A stretch of 64,000 nucleotides of DNA from assembly GCF_028882275.1 (NCBI RefSeq), contig NZ_JARBUT010000001.1, positions 434,001-498,000 of the forward strand. Reading direction: 5' to 3'. The DNA is from Nocardiopsis sp. N85 (GTDB lineage: Bacteria > Actinomycetota > Actinomycetes > Streptosporangiales > Streptosporangiaceae). Shown here piece by piece: positions 45,635 through 55,768 of this stretch. The notes below the pieces were generated by a model. The model was not told where the DNA came from. It did no database searches and saw only the letters and a program-made list of their open reading frames with translations. The position numbers and the translations under genes were made by a program. Position 1 is the first letter of the stretch, and each line of letters starts with the position of its first letter.

Positions 45635-46806
45635 TCCGAGCCACCCCCGGTCATGTCGCGCGCCGGTCGGCGCTCCTCGGCCGCCGGCGGGCGCATGCCG
45701 TTGTCGGTGTAGGCGTCCTCGATGCCGCTCAGCAGGGCCTCCAAGGCCTCATGGGTGGGGGTGTTCACCACGTCGTCGACCCGGATGCGCACCGGCAGGT
45801 CGTGCTCGGCGACCAGTTCCTCGAAGGCGCTCCCGCCCTCGGCGCGGAATCCGTGCAGGGTCGCCGACGACCGCAACCCGGGATCGTCCGCCAACAGGGC
45901 GCCGATCGCGTCGCCCCTCTCGTTCAGGGGGACCAGGGTGTGCGCCGAGTACACGGTCGGTTCGGGGTAGAGCAGGACCACGTCGTCGGGCGGCACCGGG
46001 CCGTTCACCACGGCGTGCACGTACTGCGCCTCGTAGGCCCACAGCAGTGGCGTGTGCCCGGGTCCCAGGTCCCGGAACTGCTCGAAGGGCTGTTGGGAGG
46101 ACTCGGGCGGTTGCCCCTGGGCCAGGAACAGCCCGGCCAGCCGGTCGACGATCTCCTGGTCCGGCCCGCCCGGAGGGACCACCTCCTCGTCGTTGAGCAG
46201 GTAGGACAGCACGGCCGCGTACATCCCGGCCGAGTTGGACGTACGCGGGTCGGTGGTGCGCACCAGCACCTCGTTGCGGTTTCCCGAGCCCACCGAGTCC
46301 CCGGGCAGGTCCCGCCAGCGGGTGCGCTCCTCGGTCAGCTCCAGGTACGCGGCCAGATCGAACGACCAGGTGCCGTCCTCGGCCCGGCGGGCGACCCCGG
46401 CCTCGCGCAGCGCCTCCGCCAGGGGTTCGTAGGAGAGCACCACCATCGGTGTGCTGAACATCCGGTACTCGGTGGAGATCCCGTGGACCTCCTGGATGTG
46501 ATCGGCGACGATGTCCGAACCGGGGGAGACGAAATCGGCCTCGTCCACGTCCTGGGCCATCAACCGCGACCCGCGCGGTCGCACGTTCACCTCGTAGCCG
46601 AGTTCGGCGAAACGGGCCACGACCCGCTCGTCCCGGAAGAAGTCGACCTTCTCGGAACCGACGACACCGTCGACCACCACGAGGCCGCCGCCCCAGCGGT
46701 CGACCAGCGCGGCCCCGATGGCGATGATCAGGGCCACCACGACCGCGCAGGCGGCGCCGAGCAACAGCCGCTGTCGTGGTCCGGGTGGGAGGGGGATGGG
46801 GCTCAC
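45631..46806 (-). CDS. Membrane-anchored substrate-binding-like protein, partner of the VWA lipoprotein
   Basis: 391 residues from the GTG at 46806, with GAGGAG upstream. One N-terminal membrane anchor at about residues 12-35 (RLLLGAACAVVVALIIAIGA) precedes an extracytoplasmic domain with solute-binding features (VDGVVGSEKVDFFRDERVVA, VSPGSDIVADHIQEV, RTTDPRTSNSAGMYAAVLSY). It lacks a VWA domain and has a polar tail. Together with the overlapping downstream gene it forms a two-gene envelope module; no permease or ATPase is present. Confidence 0.82.
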   Translation of the reverse strand: MSPIPLPPGPRQRLLLGAACAVVVALIIAIGAALVDRWGGGLVVVDGVVGSEKVDFFRDERVVARFAELGYEVNVRPRGSRLMAQDVDEADFVSPGSDIVADHIQEVHGISTEYRMFSTPMVVLSYEPLAEALREAGVARRAEDGTWSFDLAAYLELTEERTRWRDLPGDSVGSGNRNEVLVRTTDPRTSNSAGMYAAVLSYLLNDEEVVPPGGPDQEIVDRLAGLFLAQGQPPESSQQPFEQFRDLGPGHTPLLWAYEAQYVHAVVNGPVPPDDVVLLYPEPTVYSAHTLVPLNERGDAIGALLADDPGLRSSATLHGFRAEGGSAFEELVAEHDLPVRIRVDDVVNTPTHEALEALLSGIEDAYTDNGMRPPAAEERRPARDMTGGGSE

Positions 46807-46970
46807 CGTGAGACTCCTCCTCGGCGCGCGAAAAAGGGGGGATCTCCCACGCTTCCCCTTGAGGGCGACCCCCGCCCCAAGGGAAGGTGGACCCCCGGTG
46901 ACCGCCACGGGAACCCCCGCCCCGTGGACGACGACCGGACCGTCCCCCCGGGAGAACTACCCTGAGAACC

Positions 46971-48866
46971 GTGGCAGGCCGGATCAAAGACGAAGACATC
47001 GCCCTGGTGCGAGAGCGCACCCCCATCGCGGACGTGATCGGCGAGTACCTCCAGCTCCGCAACGCCGGAGGCGGCTCGCTGAAGGGTCTGTGCCCCTTCC
47101 ACGACGAGAAGTCCCCCTCCTTCAACGTCACCCCCGCCAAGAACCTCTACTATTGTTTCGGTTGTGGTGAGGGCGGGGACGCCATCTCCTTCGTGCAGAA
47201 GATCGAGGGGTTGGCGTTCGCCGAGGCGGTCGAGTCCCTGGCCCGCCAGCTCGGCGTGACGCTGCGCTACGAGGAGAGCGGCGGCCGCTCCACCCGACGC
47301 GACGAGGGAAAACGGCAGCGCATGCTGGACGCGCACCGGGCCGCCGCCGAGTTCTACGCCGAGCGGTTGCTCTCCCCGGGGGCGGTGGAGGCCCGCCGCT
47401 TCCTGACCGAGCGCGGGTTCACACGGGCCCACGCCGAGCACTTCGGCCTGGGCTACGCCCCCGCCGGGTGGGAGAACCTCACCTCCCACCTGCGCCGCAA
47501 GGGCTTCACCGATGCCGAGCTCATCGCCGGGGGACTGGCCAGCCAGGGACGGCGCGGAGCCTACGACCGGTTCCGCAACCGGTTGCTGTGGCCGGTGCGC
47601 GAGGTCACCGGGGAGGTGGTCGGGTTCGGCGCCCGCAAGTTGGATCCGAGCGAGGACGGCCCCAAGTACCTCAACTCCCCCGAGAGTCCCATCTTCCACA
47701 AGAGCCGCCTGTTGTACGGCTTGGACCTGGCCAAACGGGATATCTCCCAGAAGGGTCAGGCGGTCATCGTCGAGGGCTACACCGACGTCATGGCCTGCCA
47801 CCTGGCCGGGGTGACCACCGCCGTGGCCACCTGCGGCACCTCGTTCGGCGAGGACCACCTCAAGATCCTGCGCCGCCTGCTGCTCGGCCGCACCAACCAG
47901 GACGGACGGGTGATCTTCACCTTCGACGGCGACGCCGCCGGACAGAAGGCCGCGGTGCGCGCCTTCGCCGAGGAGCACGGGTTCGCCTCCGAGACGTTCG
48001 TCGCGGTACAGCCCGACGGCCTGGACCCGTGCGACCTGCGCCTCCAACGGGGCGACCAGGCCGTGGTCGACCTGGTCGACCACCCGGTGCCGCTGTACGA
48101 GTTCATGGTCCGCAAGGTCATCGAGGGCTACGACCTGTCCGCCCCCGAGGGGCGCATCGCCGCCCTGGACGCCGCCGCTCCGGTGGTGGCGAGTATCCGC
48201 AACCACGGTGTGCGCAAGCTCTACGGCACCAACCTGGACCGCTGGCTGGGCATCCTCGACGAGTCGTTCGTGCTCGACCGGGTCAACCGGCACATACGGC
48301 GGGGAAGCGGCCAGGGGGGGCAGGGCGGCCGTCCGGCCCCGGTCGGACCGGGGCCCACCCCCACACCCGATGCCCGGGAGGCCCCCTACGACCTGCGCGA
48401 CCCCTCGGTGCAGCGGGAGCGACAGGCGCTGAAGATCGCCGTCCAGTTCCCCGCGCTGGCCGTCGGCTTCGACGCGTTCACCGCCGACGACTTCACCGTT
48501 CCCCAGCACAGGGCGATGCTCACGCTCATCGCCGGGCTCGGCGGGGTCTCCGCCGTCCGGGACCCCGCGTCCTGGGCCGGGCACCTGCGCGACGCCGCGC
48601 CCACCGAGGCGCAGCGCGATTTCCTGACCCGTTTGGCGGTGGAACAACTGGAGTTCTATGGAGAACTCGACGGACATTCCGCCCGACAAATACTGGGCAC
48701 AGTCAGAACTCATTCCATCAACCGGCGCGAGTCAAACCTGAGATCGGAGTTGTCCCGCCTGGGCGGCACCGATCAGGTCGAGGAGCAACAGCGGTTGCTG
48801 ACCGAGCTCATGGCCCTCCAACAGCAGAAACGCGCCCTTCAAGAGGAGTTCGCCGGAGGCATGTAG
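46971..48866 (+). CDS. dnaG: DNA primase
   Basis: 631 residues. The zinc-binding N-terminus has the CHC2 pattern in LKGLCPFHDEKSPSFNV and YYCFGCGEGGDAI. The primase core follows with FRNRLLWPVREVTGEVVGFG. The TOPRIM part has VIVEGYTDVMACHLAG and IFTFDGDAAGQKAA. The C-terminal helicase-interaction domain covers about 440-631 after a Gly/Pro linker. It makes RNA primers at the replication fork. The sigma factor gene follows 59 bp downstream, a dnaG-sigma order known from the macromolecular synthesis operon. Confidence 0.97.
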   Translation: MAGRIKDEDIALVRERTPIADVIGEYLQLRNAGGGSLKGLCPFHDEKSPSFNVTPAKNLYYCFGCGEGGDAISFVQKIEGLAFAEAVESLARQLGVTLRYEESGGRSTRRDEGKRQRMLDAHRAAAEFYAERLLSPGAVEARRFLTERGFTRAHAEHFGLGYAPAGWENLTSHLRRKGFTDAELIAGGLASQGRRGAYDRFRNRLLWPVREVTGEVVGFGARKLDPSEDGPKYLNSPESPIFHKSRLLYGLDLAKRDISQKGQAVIVEGYTDVMACHLAGVTTAVATCGTSFGEDHLKILRRLLLGRTNQDGRVIFTFDGDAAGQKAAVRAFAEEHGFASETFVAVQPDGLDPCDLRLQRGDQAVVDLVDHPVPLYEFMVRKVIEGYDLSAPEGRIAALDAAAPVVASIRNHGVRKLYGTNLDRWLGILDESFVLDRVNRHIRRGSGQGGQGGRPAPVGPGPTPTPDAREAPYDLRDPSVQRERQALKIAVQFPALAVGFDAFTADDFTVPQHRAMLTLIAGLGGVSAVRDPASWAGHLRDAAPTEAQRDFLTRLAVEQLEFYGELDGHSARQILGTVRTHSINRRESNLRSELSRLGGTDQVEEQQRLLTELMALQQQKRALQEEFAGGM

Positions 48867-48925
48867 CACGAAGGTGACAATAATGCTCCTCCCTATGGCG
48901 GCGTGTGGAAGTGCACAATGGTGGA

Positions 48926-50047
48926 GTGGCTCCCACGGTTGTGACCAATGAAATTCCGCCCATTCGTCAGGTGGTGCGGCTGCTCCCCGACGCCGGTCGG
49001 GGCACGGTCAGTCGCGGCGAGGTGGCCTCGGCGCTGGAGCGCCTGGACGCGCCCCCCGACCTCCTGGACGAGGCGGTCGCCCTCCTGGCCCGCGTCGGTG
49101 TGGAGGTGTCCGATCCCGAGGACGCCCCCCTGGTCCCCGACGGGGGACGGCGTTCGGGCTCGGACCTGGTCCGGCTCTACCTGCGCGAGATCGGCCGGGT
49201 CCCCCTGCTCACCGCCGAGGAGGAGGTGGAACTGGCCAAGGCGATCGAGGCGGGTCTGTACGCGCGCAGATGCGAACCGGTCGAAGGGGTGCGTTCGAGG
49301 CAGGAACTCGACACGCTCATGGAACAGGGCGAAAAGGCCAAGCGGGCACTCATAGAGGCGAACCTCCGGTTGGTGGTGTCGATCGCCAAACGCTATATGG
49401 GACGCGGTCTGCTTTTTCTCGACCTCATCCAGGAAGGCAACCTCGGACTCATTCGAGCGGTGGAGAAGTTCGATTACGCCAAGGGGTTCAAATTCTCCAC
49501 CTATGCCACGTGGTGGATTCGTCAGGCGATCACCCGGGCGATCGCCGACCAGGCCCGCACGATCCGCATTCCGGTGCACATGGTCGAGACCATCAACAAA
49601 CTCGTCCGGGTCCAACACCAACTGCATCAGCAACTGGGCCGCGAACCCAACATCGAGGAGATCTCCTCGGCCGCCGGTTTCGGCGGAGAACGCGTCCTGG
49701 AGATCCAGCGGATGGCCCGTGAACCCGTCTCGTTGCAGACGCCCATCGGCGAGGAGGAGTCCGACTTCGGGGACTTCATCGAGGACTCCGACGCGGTCGT
49801 TCCCGTGGAGGCGGCGGCCTTCACCCTCCTCCAGGAGCACCTGCGTCACATCCTGGGCGACCTGTCCGAGCGCGAACAGCGCATCCTGCGACTGCGCTTC
49901 GGCATGGCCGACGGGTACCCCCGCACCCTGGAGGAGGTCGGCCGCGAATTCGGGGTGACACGCGAGCGCATCCGCCAGATCGAGGCCAAGACCCTGGCCA
50001 AACTCCGCCACCCCTCGCGCGCCGGCACCCTGCGGGACTTCCTCTGA
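48926..50047 (+). CDS. RNA polymerase principal-type sigma factor (sigma-70 group 1/2)
   Basis: 373 residues from the GTG at 48926. Region 1.2 is [20 protein letters not shown]. Region 2 contains [20 protein letters not shown] and the promoter-melting stretch [20 protein letters not shown]. Region 3 starts [12 protein letters not shown] and region 4 ends with [20 protein letters not shown]. The N-terminal 1.1-like part is short (about 80 residues) and not acidic. It is either the principal sigma factor or a close HrdA/C/D-type relative; the position after dnaG favours the former, the short N-terminus the latter. Confidence 0.9.
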   Translation: MAPTVVTNEIPPIRQVVRLLPDAGRGTVSRGEVASALERLDAPPDLLDEAVALLARVGVEVSDPEDAPLVPDGGRRSGSDLVRLYLREIGRVPLLTAEEEVELAKAIEAGLYARRCEPVEGVRSRQELDTLMEQGEKAKRALIEANLRLVVSIAKRYMGRGLLFLDLIQEGNLGLIRAVEKFDYAKGFKFSTYATWWIRQAITRAIADQARTIRIPVHMVETINKLVRVQHQLHQQLGREPNIEEISSAAGFGGERVLEIQRMAREPVSLQTPIGEEESDFGDFIEDSDAVVPVEAAAFTLLQEHLRHILGDLSEREQRILRLRFGMADGYPRTLEEVGREFGVTRERIRQIEAKTLAKLRHPSRAGTLRDFL

Positions 50048-50288
50048 GCGGTGTCCCGACCCGCGTCCCGCTCCGGCCCCCTCGCGGCCCTGGACGGGCC
50101 GCCCGCGGCCTCGGACGTCGTTTCCGCAGGACGGCCCCTCCGTCGGCCTCCGGTGACCCCGGGGGTGCCGACCATCGCTCCAACGGATGGGGCGATACAG
50201 GGGTTCCCCGCGCCGACCGAACGGCCTGATGTGGCCGCGATGGCGCGACCGGGCGGGTTTCGTGACCCGGAGGCCCTACGGTCGAAGG

Positions 50289-51608
50289 GTGAACGCCACA
50301 CCACCGACGAGCACCGGTGCCACCTTCTCCGGCCGACGTCCGCTGCTCGCCCTGGGCGCGGTCCTCACCGCGGGAGTACTGATCACGGGGGTCTTCGTGG
50401 CAGCGTCCGGGAACCGACCCCAGCGGATCGGCTACTTCGCCGACTGGAACGTGGCCAACCGCGACTTCACCATCAAGAACCTGGCGGACAGCGGTGCCCC
50501 CGCCCGTCTGGACCGGCTCATGTGGGCCTTCGGCGACGTCTCCTCCGAGGGTCGATGCCACGTCCCCGGCGGCCACGACCAGGCCTGGGAGCTGTACCAG
50601 CGCCGCTACGACGCGGACGAGAGCGTCAGTGGTGAGCCGGACGACTACAGGCAGGAGCTCGCCGGCAGCCTCCACCAGCTGCGGCTGCTCCAACAGGAGC
50701 ACCCGGACCTGAGGGCCAGCCTGTCCCTGGGCGGATGGAACTGGTCGCGCCACTTCTCCACGGCGGCCCGCACCGAGGAGTCCCGCCGGGAGTTCGTGGC
50801 CTCCTGCGTCGACCTGTGGCTGCGCGGCGACCTGCCGGTGCGCGAGGACGAACCCCAGGGCGGGGAGGGCGCCGCCGCGGGCGTCTTCGACGGCATCGAC
50901 CTGGACTGGGAGTGGCCCGGCGGCGGTGGTCGCCCCGACAACGTCGAACACCCCGACGACGCGGCCAACTTCACCCTGCTGGTCGTGGAGTTCCGCCGCC
51001 AACTGGACGCCCTGGCGGCCGAGACCGGCAGGGACTACACGCTCTCGGCGTCGCTGTCGGGCTCCCCGGACCAGGCGGCCGCCTACGAGGTGGAGATCTT
51101 CGAGCACCTCGACTTCGCCACCGTGCAGGGCTACGACTTCTCCGGACCCTGGAACACCGAGACCGCCTACCACTCCAACCTCTACCCGCCCGCACAGGAC
51201 CCCGACGCCAACAGCGTCGACGCGGCCGTGTCCCGGTTCGTCGACCTGGGCGCCCCGTCCGAGAAGCTCGTCCTGGGCATCCCGGCCTTCGGGCGCGGCT
51301 GGCAGGGCGTGGACGACGTCGACCACGGCCTGGGCCGCCCCGCCCTGCCCGCGGACGACGCCTATGACGGCCCCACCATGGCCTTCTCCGACCTGGAGGC
51401 CCTGGACGGCGAACGCTTCCTGGACGAGGAGGCGGGCGCGTTCTCGGTGCGGGTCGGCGACCAGTGGTGGACCTACGACGACCCCGACGTCATCGCGATC
51501 AAGGGCGACTACGTGCTGGGCCGAGGGCTGGGCGGCCTCATGGTGTGGAACCTCGACATGGATCCCACCGGCGACCTGGTGCGCGCCATGGACGACTCCC
51601 TCGACTGA
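50289..51608 (+). CDS. Secreted or membrane-anchored GH18 chitinase-like protein
   Basis: 439 residues from the GTG at 50289. A hydrophobic segment at about residues 17-40 is a signal peptide or anchor without a clear cleavage site. The GH18 barrel starts RIGYFADWNVANRDF. SLGGWNWSRHFS and the catalytic DGIDLDWEWP (DxxDxDxE, Glu as acid) are intact. MTVQGYDFSGPW-like residues (VQGYDFSGPW) and the final GGLMVWNLDMDPTGDLV complete the barrel. It probably hydrolyses chitin or chito-oligosaccharides outside the cell. TACGGT 8 bases before the start may be a -10. No chitin-binding module is attached. Confidence 0.93.
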   Translation: MNATPPTSTGATFSGRRPLLALGAVLTAGVLITGVFVAASGNRPQRIGYFADWNVANRDFTIKNLADSGAPARLDRLMWAFGDVSSEGRCHVPGGHDQAWELYQRRYDADESVSGEPDDYRQELAGSLHQLRLLQQEHPDLRASLSLGGWNWSRHFSTAARTEESRREFVASCVDLWLRGDLPVREDEPQGGEGAAAGVFDGIDLDWEWPGGGGRPDNVEHPDDAANFTLLVVEFRRQLDALAAETGRDYTLSASLSGSPDQAAAYEVEIFEHLDFATVQGYDFSGPWNTETAYHSNLYPPAQDPDANSVDAAVSRFVDLGAPSEKLVLGIPAFGRGWQGVDDVDHGLGRPALPADDAYDGPTMAFSDLEALDGERFLDEEAGAFSVRVGDQWWTYDDPDVIAIKGDYVLGRGLGGLMVWNLDMDPTGDLVRAMDDSLD

Positions 51609-51666
51609 GCGGGCACGCGGCGCGGCGTGGTTGCGCGCTCGTTCGGGCGGGTCCACCCTGGGCGCC

Positions 51667-54594
51667 ATGGCCGACCCGCATCGCACTCCGCCCGCAACCG
51701 CCGACCCGCACCGCGCCCCCGACATCGACGCCCTGCGCCGGGACCTCACGGAGGCGGTCCACGGCACCGTCGCCTTCGATCCCGGCACCCGGGCCCTGTA
51801 CACCTCCGACGCCTCCAACTACCGCGTGGTCCCGCTCGCGGTGGTCCTGCCCGCCACGATCGAGGACTGCGCGGCGGCCGTCCGCGTCTGCGCCGACCAC
51901 GGCGTCCCCGTCACCCCCCGCGGCGGCGGCACCTCCATCGCGGGCAACGCCATCGGCCCCGGCGTGGTCATCGACACCTCCCGCCACCTGTGCGCCATCG
52001 AGCACGTCGACCCCGTCGCCCGCACCGCCACCGTCCAACCCGGCGTCGTCCTGGACGACCTGCGGGCGGCCACCGCCGACCACGGTCTGACCTTCGCCCC
52101 CGATCCCTCCACCCACAGCCGGTGCACGATCGGCGGCATGGTCGGCAACAACGCCTGCGGATCCCACTCGGTGGCCTGGGGCACCACCGCCGACAACATC
52201 GTCTCCCTGGAGGTACTGCTCGCCGACGGCACCCGGATGACCGTCGGTTCCGCCCACACCGCCGAGGAGTGCGAGGCCCTGGGCCGCCGCCCCGGACGGG
52301 AGGGGGAGGTCCACCGCGCGTTGGCCCGCCTCGTCGACGCGCACCGCGCCGAACTGCGCACCGCCATGCCGGAGTTCCGCCGCCGGGTCTCCGGCTACTC
52401 ACTGGACCGACTGCTGCCGGAGAAGGGCCGCAACGTCGCCGCCGCCCTCGTCGGCACCGAGGGCACGTGCGCGTTCGTCCTGCGCGCCACGGTCCGCCTG
52501 GTGGAGACGCCGCCGGCGCGGGCGCTGGCCGTCCTGGGTTACCCCGACGCCCCGGCCGCCGCCGACGCCGTCCCCGATCTGCTCGGACACGCCCCGCTCA
52601 CCGTCGAGGGCATCAACGACCGCATGGTCGCCGCACTGGACGGTCGGCCGGGCGGGACCCGGGTGGCCCTGCCGGCGGGCGGTGCGTGGCTGCTGGTGGA
52701 GATGGCCGGGACCGACCCCGGCGAAGCGGTGTCGGCCGCCCGGCGGATGCTCGACGCCCTGCCTCCGGCCTCGCGGCCCGCCGACTCCCTCGTGGTGTCC
52801 GACCCCGCCCACCGGCGTGCCCTGTGGCGCATCCGCGAGGAGGGGGCCGGACTCACCCAGCGCACCCCGGCCGGCGAGGACGCATGGTCGGGATGGGAGG
52901 ACGCCGCGGTGCCCCCGGAGAACCTCGGCGCCTACCTGCGCGACTTCGACGACCTCATGGAACGGCACGGCCGCTTCGGGGTGGTCTACGGCCACTTCGG
53001 TGACGGCTGCCTGCACGTGCGCATCGACTTCGAGCTCACCACCGAGGTCGGCCGCGTCGCCTACCGCGGGTTCCTGGAGGAGGCCGCCGATCTGGTCGTG
53101 CGGCACGGTGGCTCCCTGTCGGGGGAGCACGGCGACGGCCGGGCCCGTTCGGCGCTGCTCTCCCGCATGTACCCGCCCGGGCTGGTGCGGGCCTTCGGGG
53201 AGTTCAAGCGGATCTTCGACCCCGAGGGGCTCATGAACCCCGGGGTCATCGTCGACCCCCGCCCCGTGGACGCCGACGTCCGGTTGGCGGCCCGCCCCCT
53301 GCCCCTGCTGGACGAGGCGACCCTGGCCTATCGGGAGGACCGGGGAGACCCGGCCCGGGCGCTGCGCCGCTGTTCGGGGGTGGGCAAGTGCCGCCGCCAC
53401 GACGGGCCGGGCGTCATGTGCCCCAGCTACCAGGTCACCCGCGAGGAACGGCACTCCACCCGGGGGCGGGCCCACCTGCTGTTCGAGATGGCCGCGGGCG
53501 AGGTCATCACGGACGGCTGGGACTCGGAGGAGGTGCGCGAGAGCCTGGACCTGTGCCTGTCGTGCAAGGGGTGTCTGAGCGACTGCCCGGTCAACGTGGA
53601 CATGGCCGCCTACAAGGCGGAGTTCCTGCACCGGCACTACCGGGGACGGGCGCGGCCGGCGGCGCACTACTCGATGGGTTGGCTGCCGGTGTGGGCCCGC
53701 CTGGCCGCGCTGGCGCCGGCCGAGGTCGACCGGACACTGCGTCTGCCGGGCGTCTCCCGCCTGGCCAAACGGGTCGCGGGGGTGGCCGCCCGCCGCGACC
53801 TCCCCGAGTTCGCCCGCACCACGTTCACCCGTGCCTTCCGGCGGCGCGTCGCCCGGGGCCGGGCCCGATCGGACGGGCCGCGCGTGGTGCTGTGGCCCGA
53901 CACCTTCGGCGAGCACATGGACCCGCGGATCCCGGCGGCGGCGGTGCGGGTGCTGGAGGACGCCGGGTTCACGGTGGTCCTGCCCCGGGGGCCGGTGTGC
54001 TGCGGGTTGACCTGGGTCTCCACCGGCCAGCTCGGGGTGGCCCGCACCGTGATGCGCCGTGCCCTGCGGGCCCTGCTCCCGCTGGTGGACGCGGGGCTGC
54101 CGGTGGTGGGGCTCGAACCGAGCTGTACCGCGGCGCTCCGCCACGACCTGGTGGAACTGGTGCCGGGACCGGAGAGCGAACGGGTCGCCGCCTCGGTGCG
54201 CACCCTGGCGGGGTTCCTGCTGGAGCGCGCCCCGAACTGGCGGCCGCCCCGGGTGCCGGCGGCGGCCCTGGCCCAGGTGCACTGCCATCAGCACGCGGTA
54301 CTGGGTTTCGACGCCGACCGCGAACTCATCGCCCGGGCGGGGGTGGAGGGCGAGGTCCTGGACTCGGGGTGCTGCGGGCTGGCCGGTGACTTCGGATTCA
54401 CCGAAGGGCACTACGAGGTCTCCACGGCCATCGGCGAACGCGACCTGCTGCCCCGGGTGCGCGCCGCCGACGCCGACACCCTGGTGCTCGCCGACGGCTA
54501 CAGCTGCCGTACGCAGGTCCTCCAGGGCACCGGGCGTCGCCCGCTGCACCTGGCCGAACTCCTCGCCAGGGGGCTGGACGCCCGGCAGGCGTGA
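51667..54594 (+). CDS. FAD-binding oxidase fused to Fe-S/CCG domains (D-lactate/2-hydroxyacid dehydrogenase type)
   Basis: 975 residues. The PCMH-type FAD domain covers about 35-240 (VTPRRGGTS-like TPRGGGTSIAGNAIGPG, CTIGGMVGNNACGSHS). The FAD oxidase C-terminal domain lies at about 260-530 and ends GDGRARSALLSRMYPPGL. Two 4Fe-4S motifs follow: CRRHDGPGVMCPSY with the preceding Cys, and CLSCKGCLSDCPVN. Two CCG domains end the protein (GPVCCGLTW and DSGCCGLAGDFGF). This is the single-chain layout of YdiJ/Dld-II-like enzymes, which oxidise D-2-hydroxyacids into the quinone pool. Substrate not determined. Confidence 0.92.
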   Translation: MADPHRTPPATADPHRAPDIDALRRDLTEAVHGTVAFDPGTRALYTSDASNYRVVPLAVVLPATIEDCAAAVRVCADHGVPVTPRGGGTSIAGNAIGPGVVIDTSRHLCAIEHVDPVARTATVQPGVVLDDLRAATADHGLTFAPDPSTHSRCTIGGMVGNNACGSHSVAWGTTADNIVSLEVLLADGTRMTVGSAHTAEECEALGRRPGREGEVHRALARLVDAHRAELRTAMPEFRRRVSGYSLDRLLPEKGRNVAAALVGTEGTCAFVLRATVRLVETPPARALAVLGYPDAPAAADAVPDLLGHAPLTVEGINDRMVAALDGRPGGTRVALPAGGAWLLVEMAGTDPGEAVSAARRMLDALPPASRPADSLVVSDPAHRRALWRIREEGAGLTQRTPAGEDAWSGWEDAAVPPENLGAYLRDFDDLMERHGRFGVVYGHFGDGCLHVRIDFELTTEVGRVAYRGFLEEAADLVVRHGGSLSGEHGDGRARSALLSRMYPPGLVRAFGEFKRIFDPEGLMNPGVIVDPRPVDADVRLAARPLPLLDEATLAYREDRGDPARALRRCSGVGKCRRHDGPGVMCPSYQVTREERHSTRGRAHLLFEMAAGEVITDGWDSEEVRESLDLCLSCKGCLSDCPVNVDMAAYKAEFLHRHYRGRARPAAHYSMGWLPVWARLAALAPAEVDRTLRLPGVSRLAKRVAGVAARRDLPEFARTTFTRAFRRRVARGRARSDGPRVVLWPDTFGEHMDPRIPAAAVRVLEDAGFTVVLPRGPVCCGLTWVSTGQLGVARTVMRRALRALLPLVDAGLPVVGLEPSCTAALRHDLVELVPGPESERVAASVRTLAGFLLERAPNWRPPRVPAAALAQVHCHQHAVLGFDADRELIARAGVEGEVLDSGCCGLAGDFGFTEGHYEVSTAIGERDLLPRVRAADADTLVLADGYSCRTQVLQGTGRRPLHLAELLARGLDARQA

Positions 54595-54595
54595 G

Positions 54596-55108
54596 TCAGA
54601 CGCCCATCTGGTCGTGGAGCAGCTCCAGGGCCCGGGACACCGCGTCGGACAGGCGGGGGTCCAGTTCGTCGACGCCTTCGCCCAGGTGGATCCGCCAGGA
54701 GATCTCGGTCCCACCGGGATCTCGGCGGGCCACCAGGCGAAAGCCCGTGGTGGAATCCGGTCGGGGGAAGGGCACGAAGCGATTGACCAGAATGGTGGCG
54801 GTGACCCGTTCGGAGACGGCCTCGGCCAATCGGCGGTAGTCGACCGCCGCCGGTCCCGAACGCAACGCCACCGTCCGCTCCCCGGCGCCCTCCTCGATGA
54901 AGGTCAGCGCCTCGGTCGACCACCGGGCCCGGTCGATGTCCCGCCACGGCACGGCACGGCCGTCGGGCAGGTACAGCGCGTCGGTGGTGGCCACCAGCGC
55001 CGCCTCGTCCCCGGCCGGGGCGGCGACGGGCGCGTGCGCCAGCACGCGCTCGCCCCTCCCCAGCCGGGAACGCACGGAGGCCGGCGCACGCCGGCCCAGT
55101 GGGCTCAT
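54596..55108 (-). CDS. Hypothetical protein (170 aa), PH-like
   Basis: 170 residues from the ATG at 55108, which overlaps the stop of the upstream gene. RGERVLAHAPV followed by LVATTDALYLPDGRAVPWRD and IDRARWSTEALTFIEEG is the pattern of small actinobacterial proteins with a PH-like beta-barrel. The C-terminal 60 residues are alpha/beta with no catalytic motif. Such proteins are numerous and uncharacterised. It is co-transcribed with the small YtxH-like protein. Confidence 0.7.
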   Translation of the reverse strand: MSPLGRRAPASVRSRLGRGERVLAHAPVAAPAGDEAALVATTDALYLPDGRAVPWRDIDRARWSTEALTFIEEGAGERTVALRSGPAAVDYRRLAEAVSERVTATILVNRFVPFPRPDSTTGFRLVARRDPGGTEISWRIHLGEGVDELDPRLSDAVSRALELLHDQMGV

Positions 55109-55452
55109 GGGCGACCTGTGGTGCCGTTGTGCCCGCCCGCCCCGTTGCGCCGCGCGTCGGCACCGTCGCCGTTGACGGTCTCCCACTCGACGAGGTCGAT
55201 CTCCTCGTCGGTGGGCCGGGCGAGGAAGTCGCGCACGGAGCTGATGGGCATCTTGGAGACGGTCTTGTCGTACACGGTGCGGCCCGCGTTGCTCACCTGG
55301 GCCCCCACCAGGCCGGCGACCTCCTGGACGACGGGGCTGTCGGCGACCTTGCGGGCGGAGCGGGTGATCTGTTCGTAGCGGGCCCTGCCCGCCTTGGCGC
55401 CCAGGACGTAGCCGATGGCCAGTCCGGCGGCGAACGTGATCCGGTAGCGCAT
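55105..55452 (-). CDS. Small YtxH-like membrane-associated protein
   Basis: 115 residues from the ATG at 55452, with GAAGAGG upstream. The N-terminus MRYRITFAAGLAIGYVLGAK is one hydrophobic segment with the GYxxGxKAG pattern of YtxH-type proteins. ARYEQITRSARKVADSPVVQ and later a helical part follow, then a polar tail ending in Gly/Asn. It is probably anchored in the membrane; related proteins are stress associated. The stop overlaps the next start (ATGA). Confidence 0.72.
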   Translation of the reverse strand: MRYRITFAAGLAIGYVLGAKAGRARYEQITRSARKVADSPVVQEVAGLVGAQVSNAGRTVYDKTVSKMPISSVRDFLARPTDEEIDLVEWETVNGDGADARRNGAGGHNGTTGRP

Positions 55453-55609
55453 GGGTACCTCTTCATGCCTCGGAGACGGGTCGTGTTCCGTGTCTCGCAC
55501 GTTACCCTGTCGCGGTGGTGCCCACACGGGCGACACCGGTCACGAGCACTCCGGAAGAGCGCTAGTCTATTGGTGTCGCCACAGCCCACCGGGCCCGGCG
55601 CGAACATGA

Positions 55610-55685
55610 TCCCGCGTAGCTCAATTGGCAGAGCAGCCGGCTGTTAACCGGCAGGTTATTGGTTCGAGTCCAATCGCGGGAGCCA
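55610..55685 (+). tRNA. tRNA-Asn(GUU), copy 1
   Basis: The acceptor TCCCGCG pairs with CGCGGGA, the D-arm TAGCTCAATTGGCAGAG is standard, the anticodon loop CTGTTAA gives GUU, and the T-arm is GGTTCGAGTCC. The 3' CCA is encoded (55683-55685). Confidence 0.97.
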
Positions 55686-55768
55686 GGGAAAAACCGGTCG
55701 CGGTCCTCCGGGTCCGGACGCTAGGATGTTCCCGAAGCCGAGGCCCGGCGGGCCCGGCGCGAACGCGA

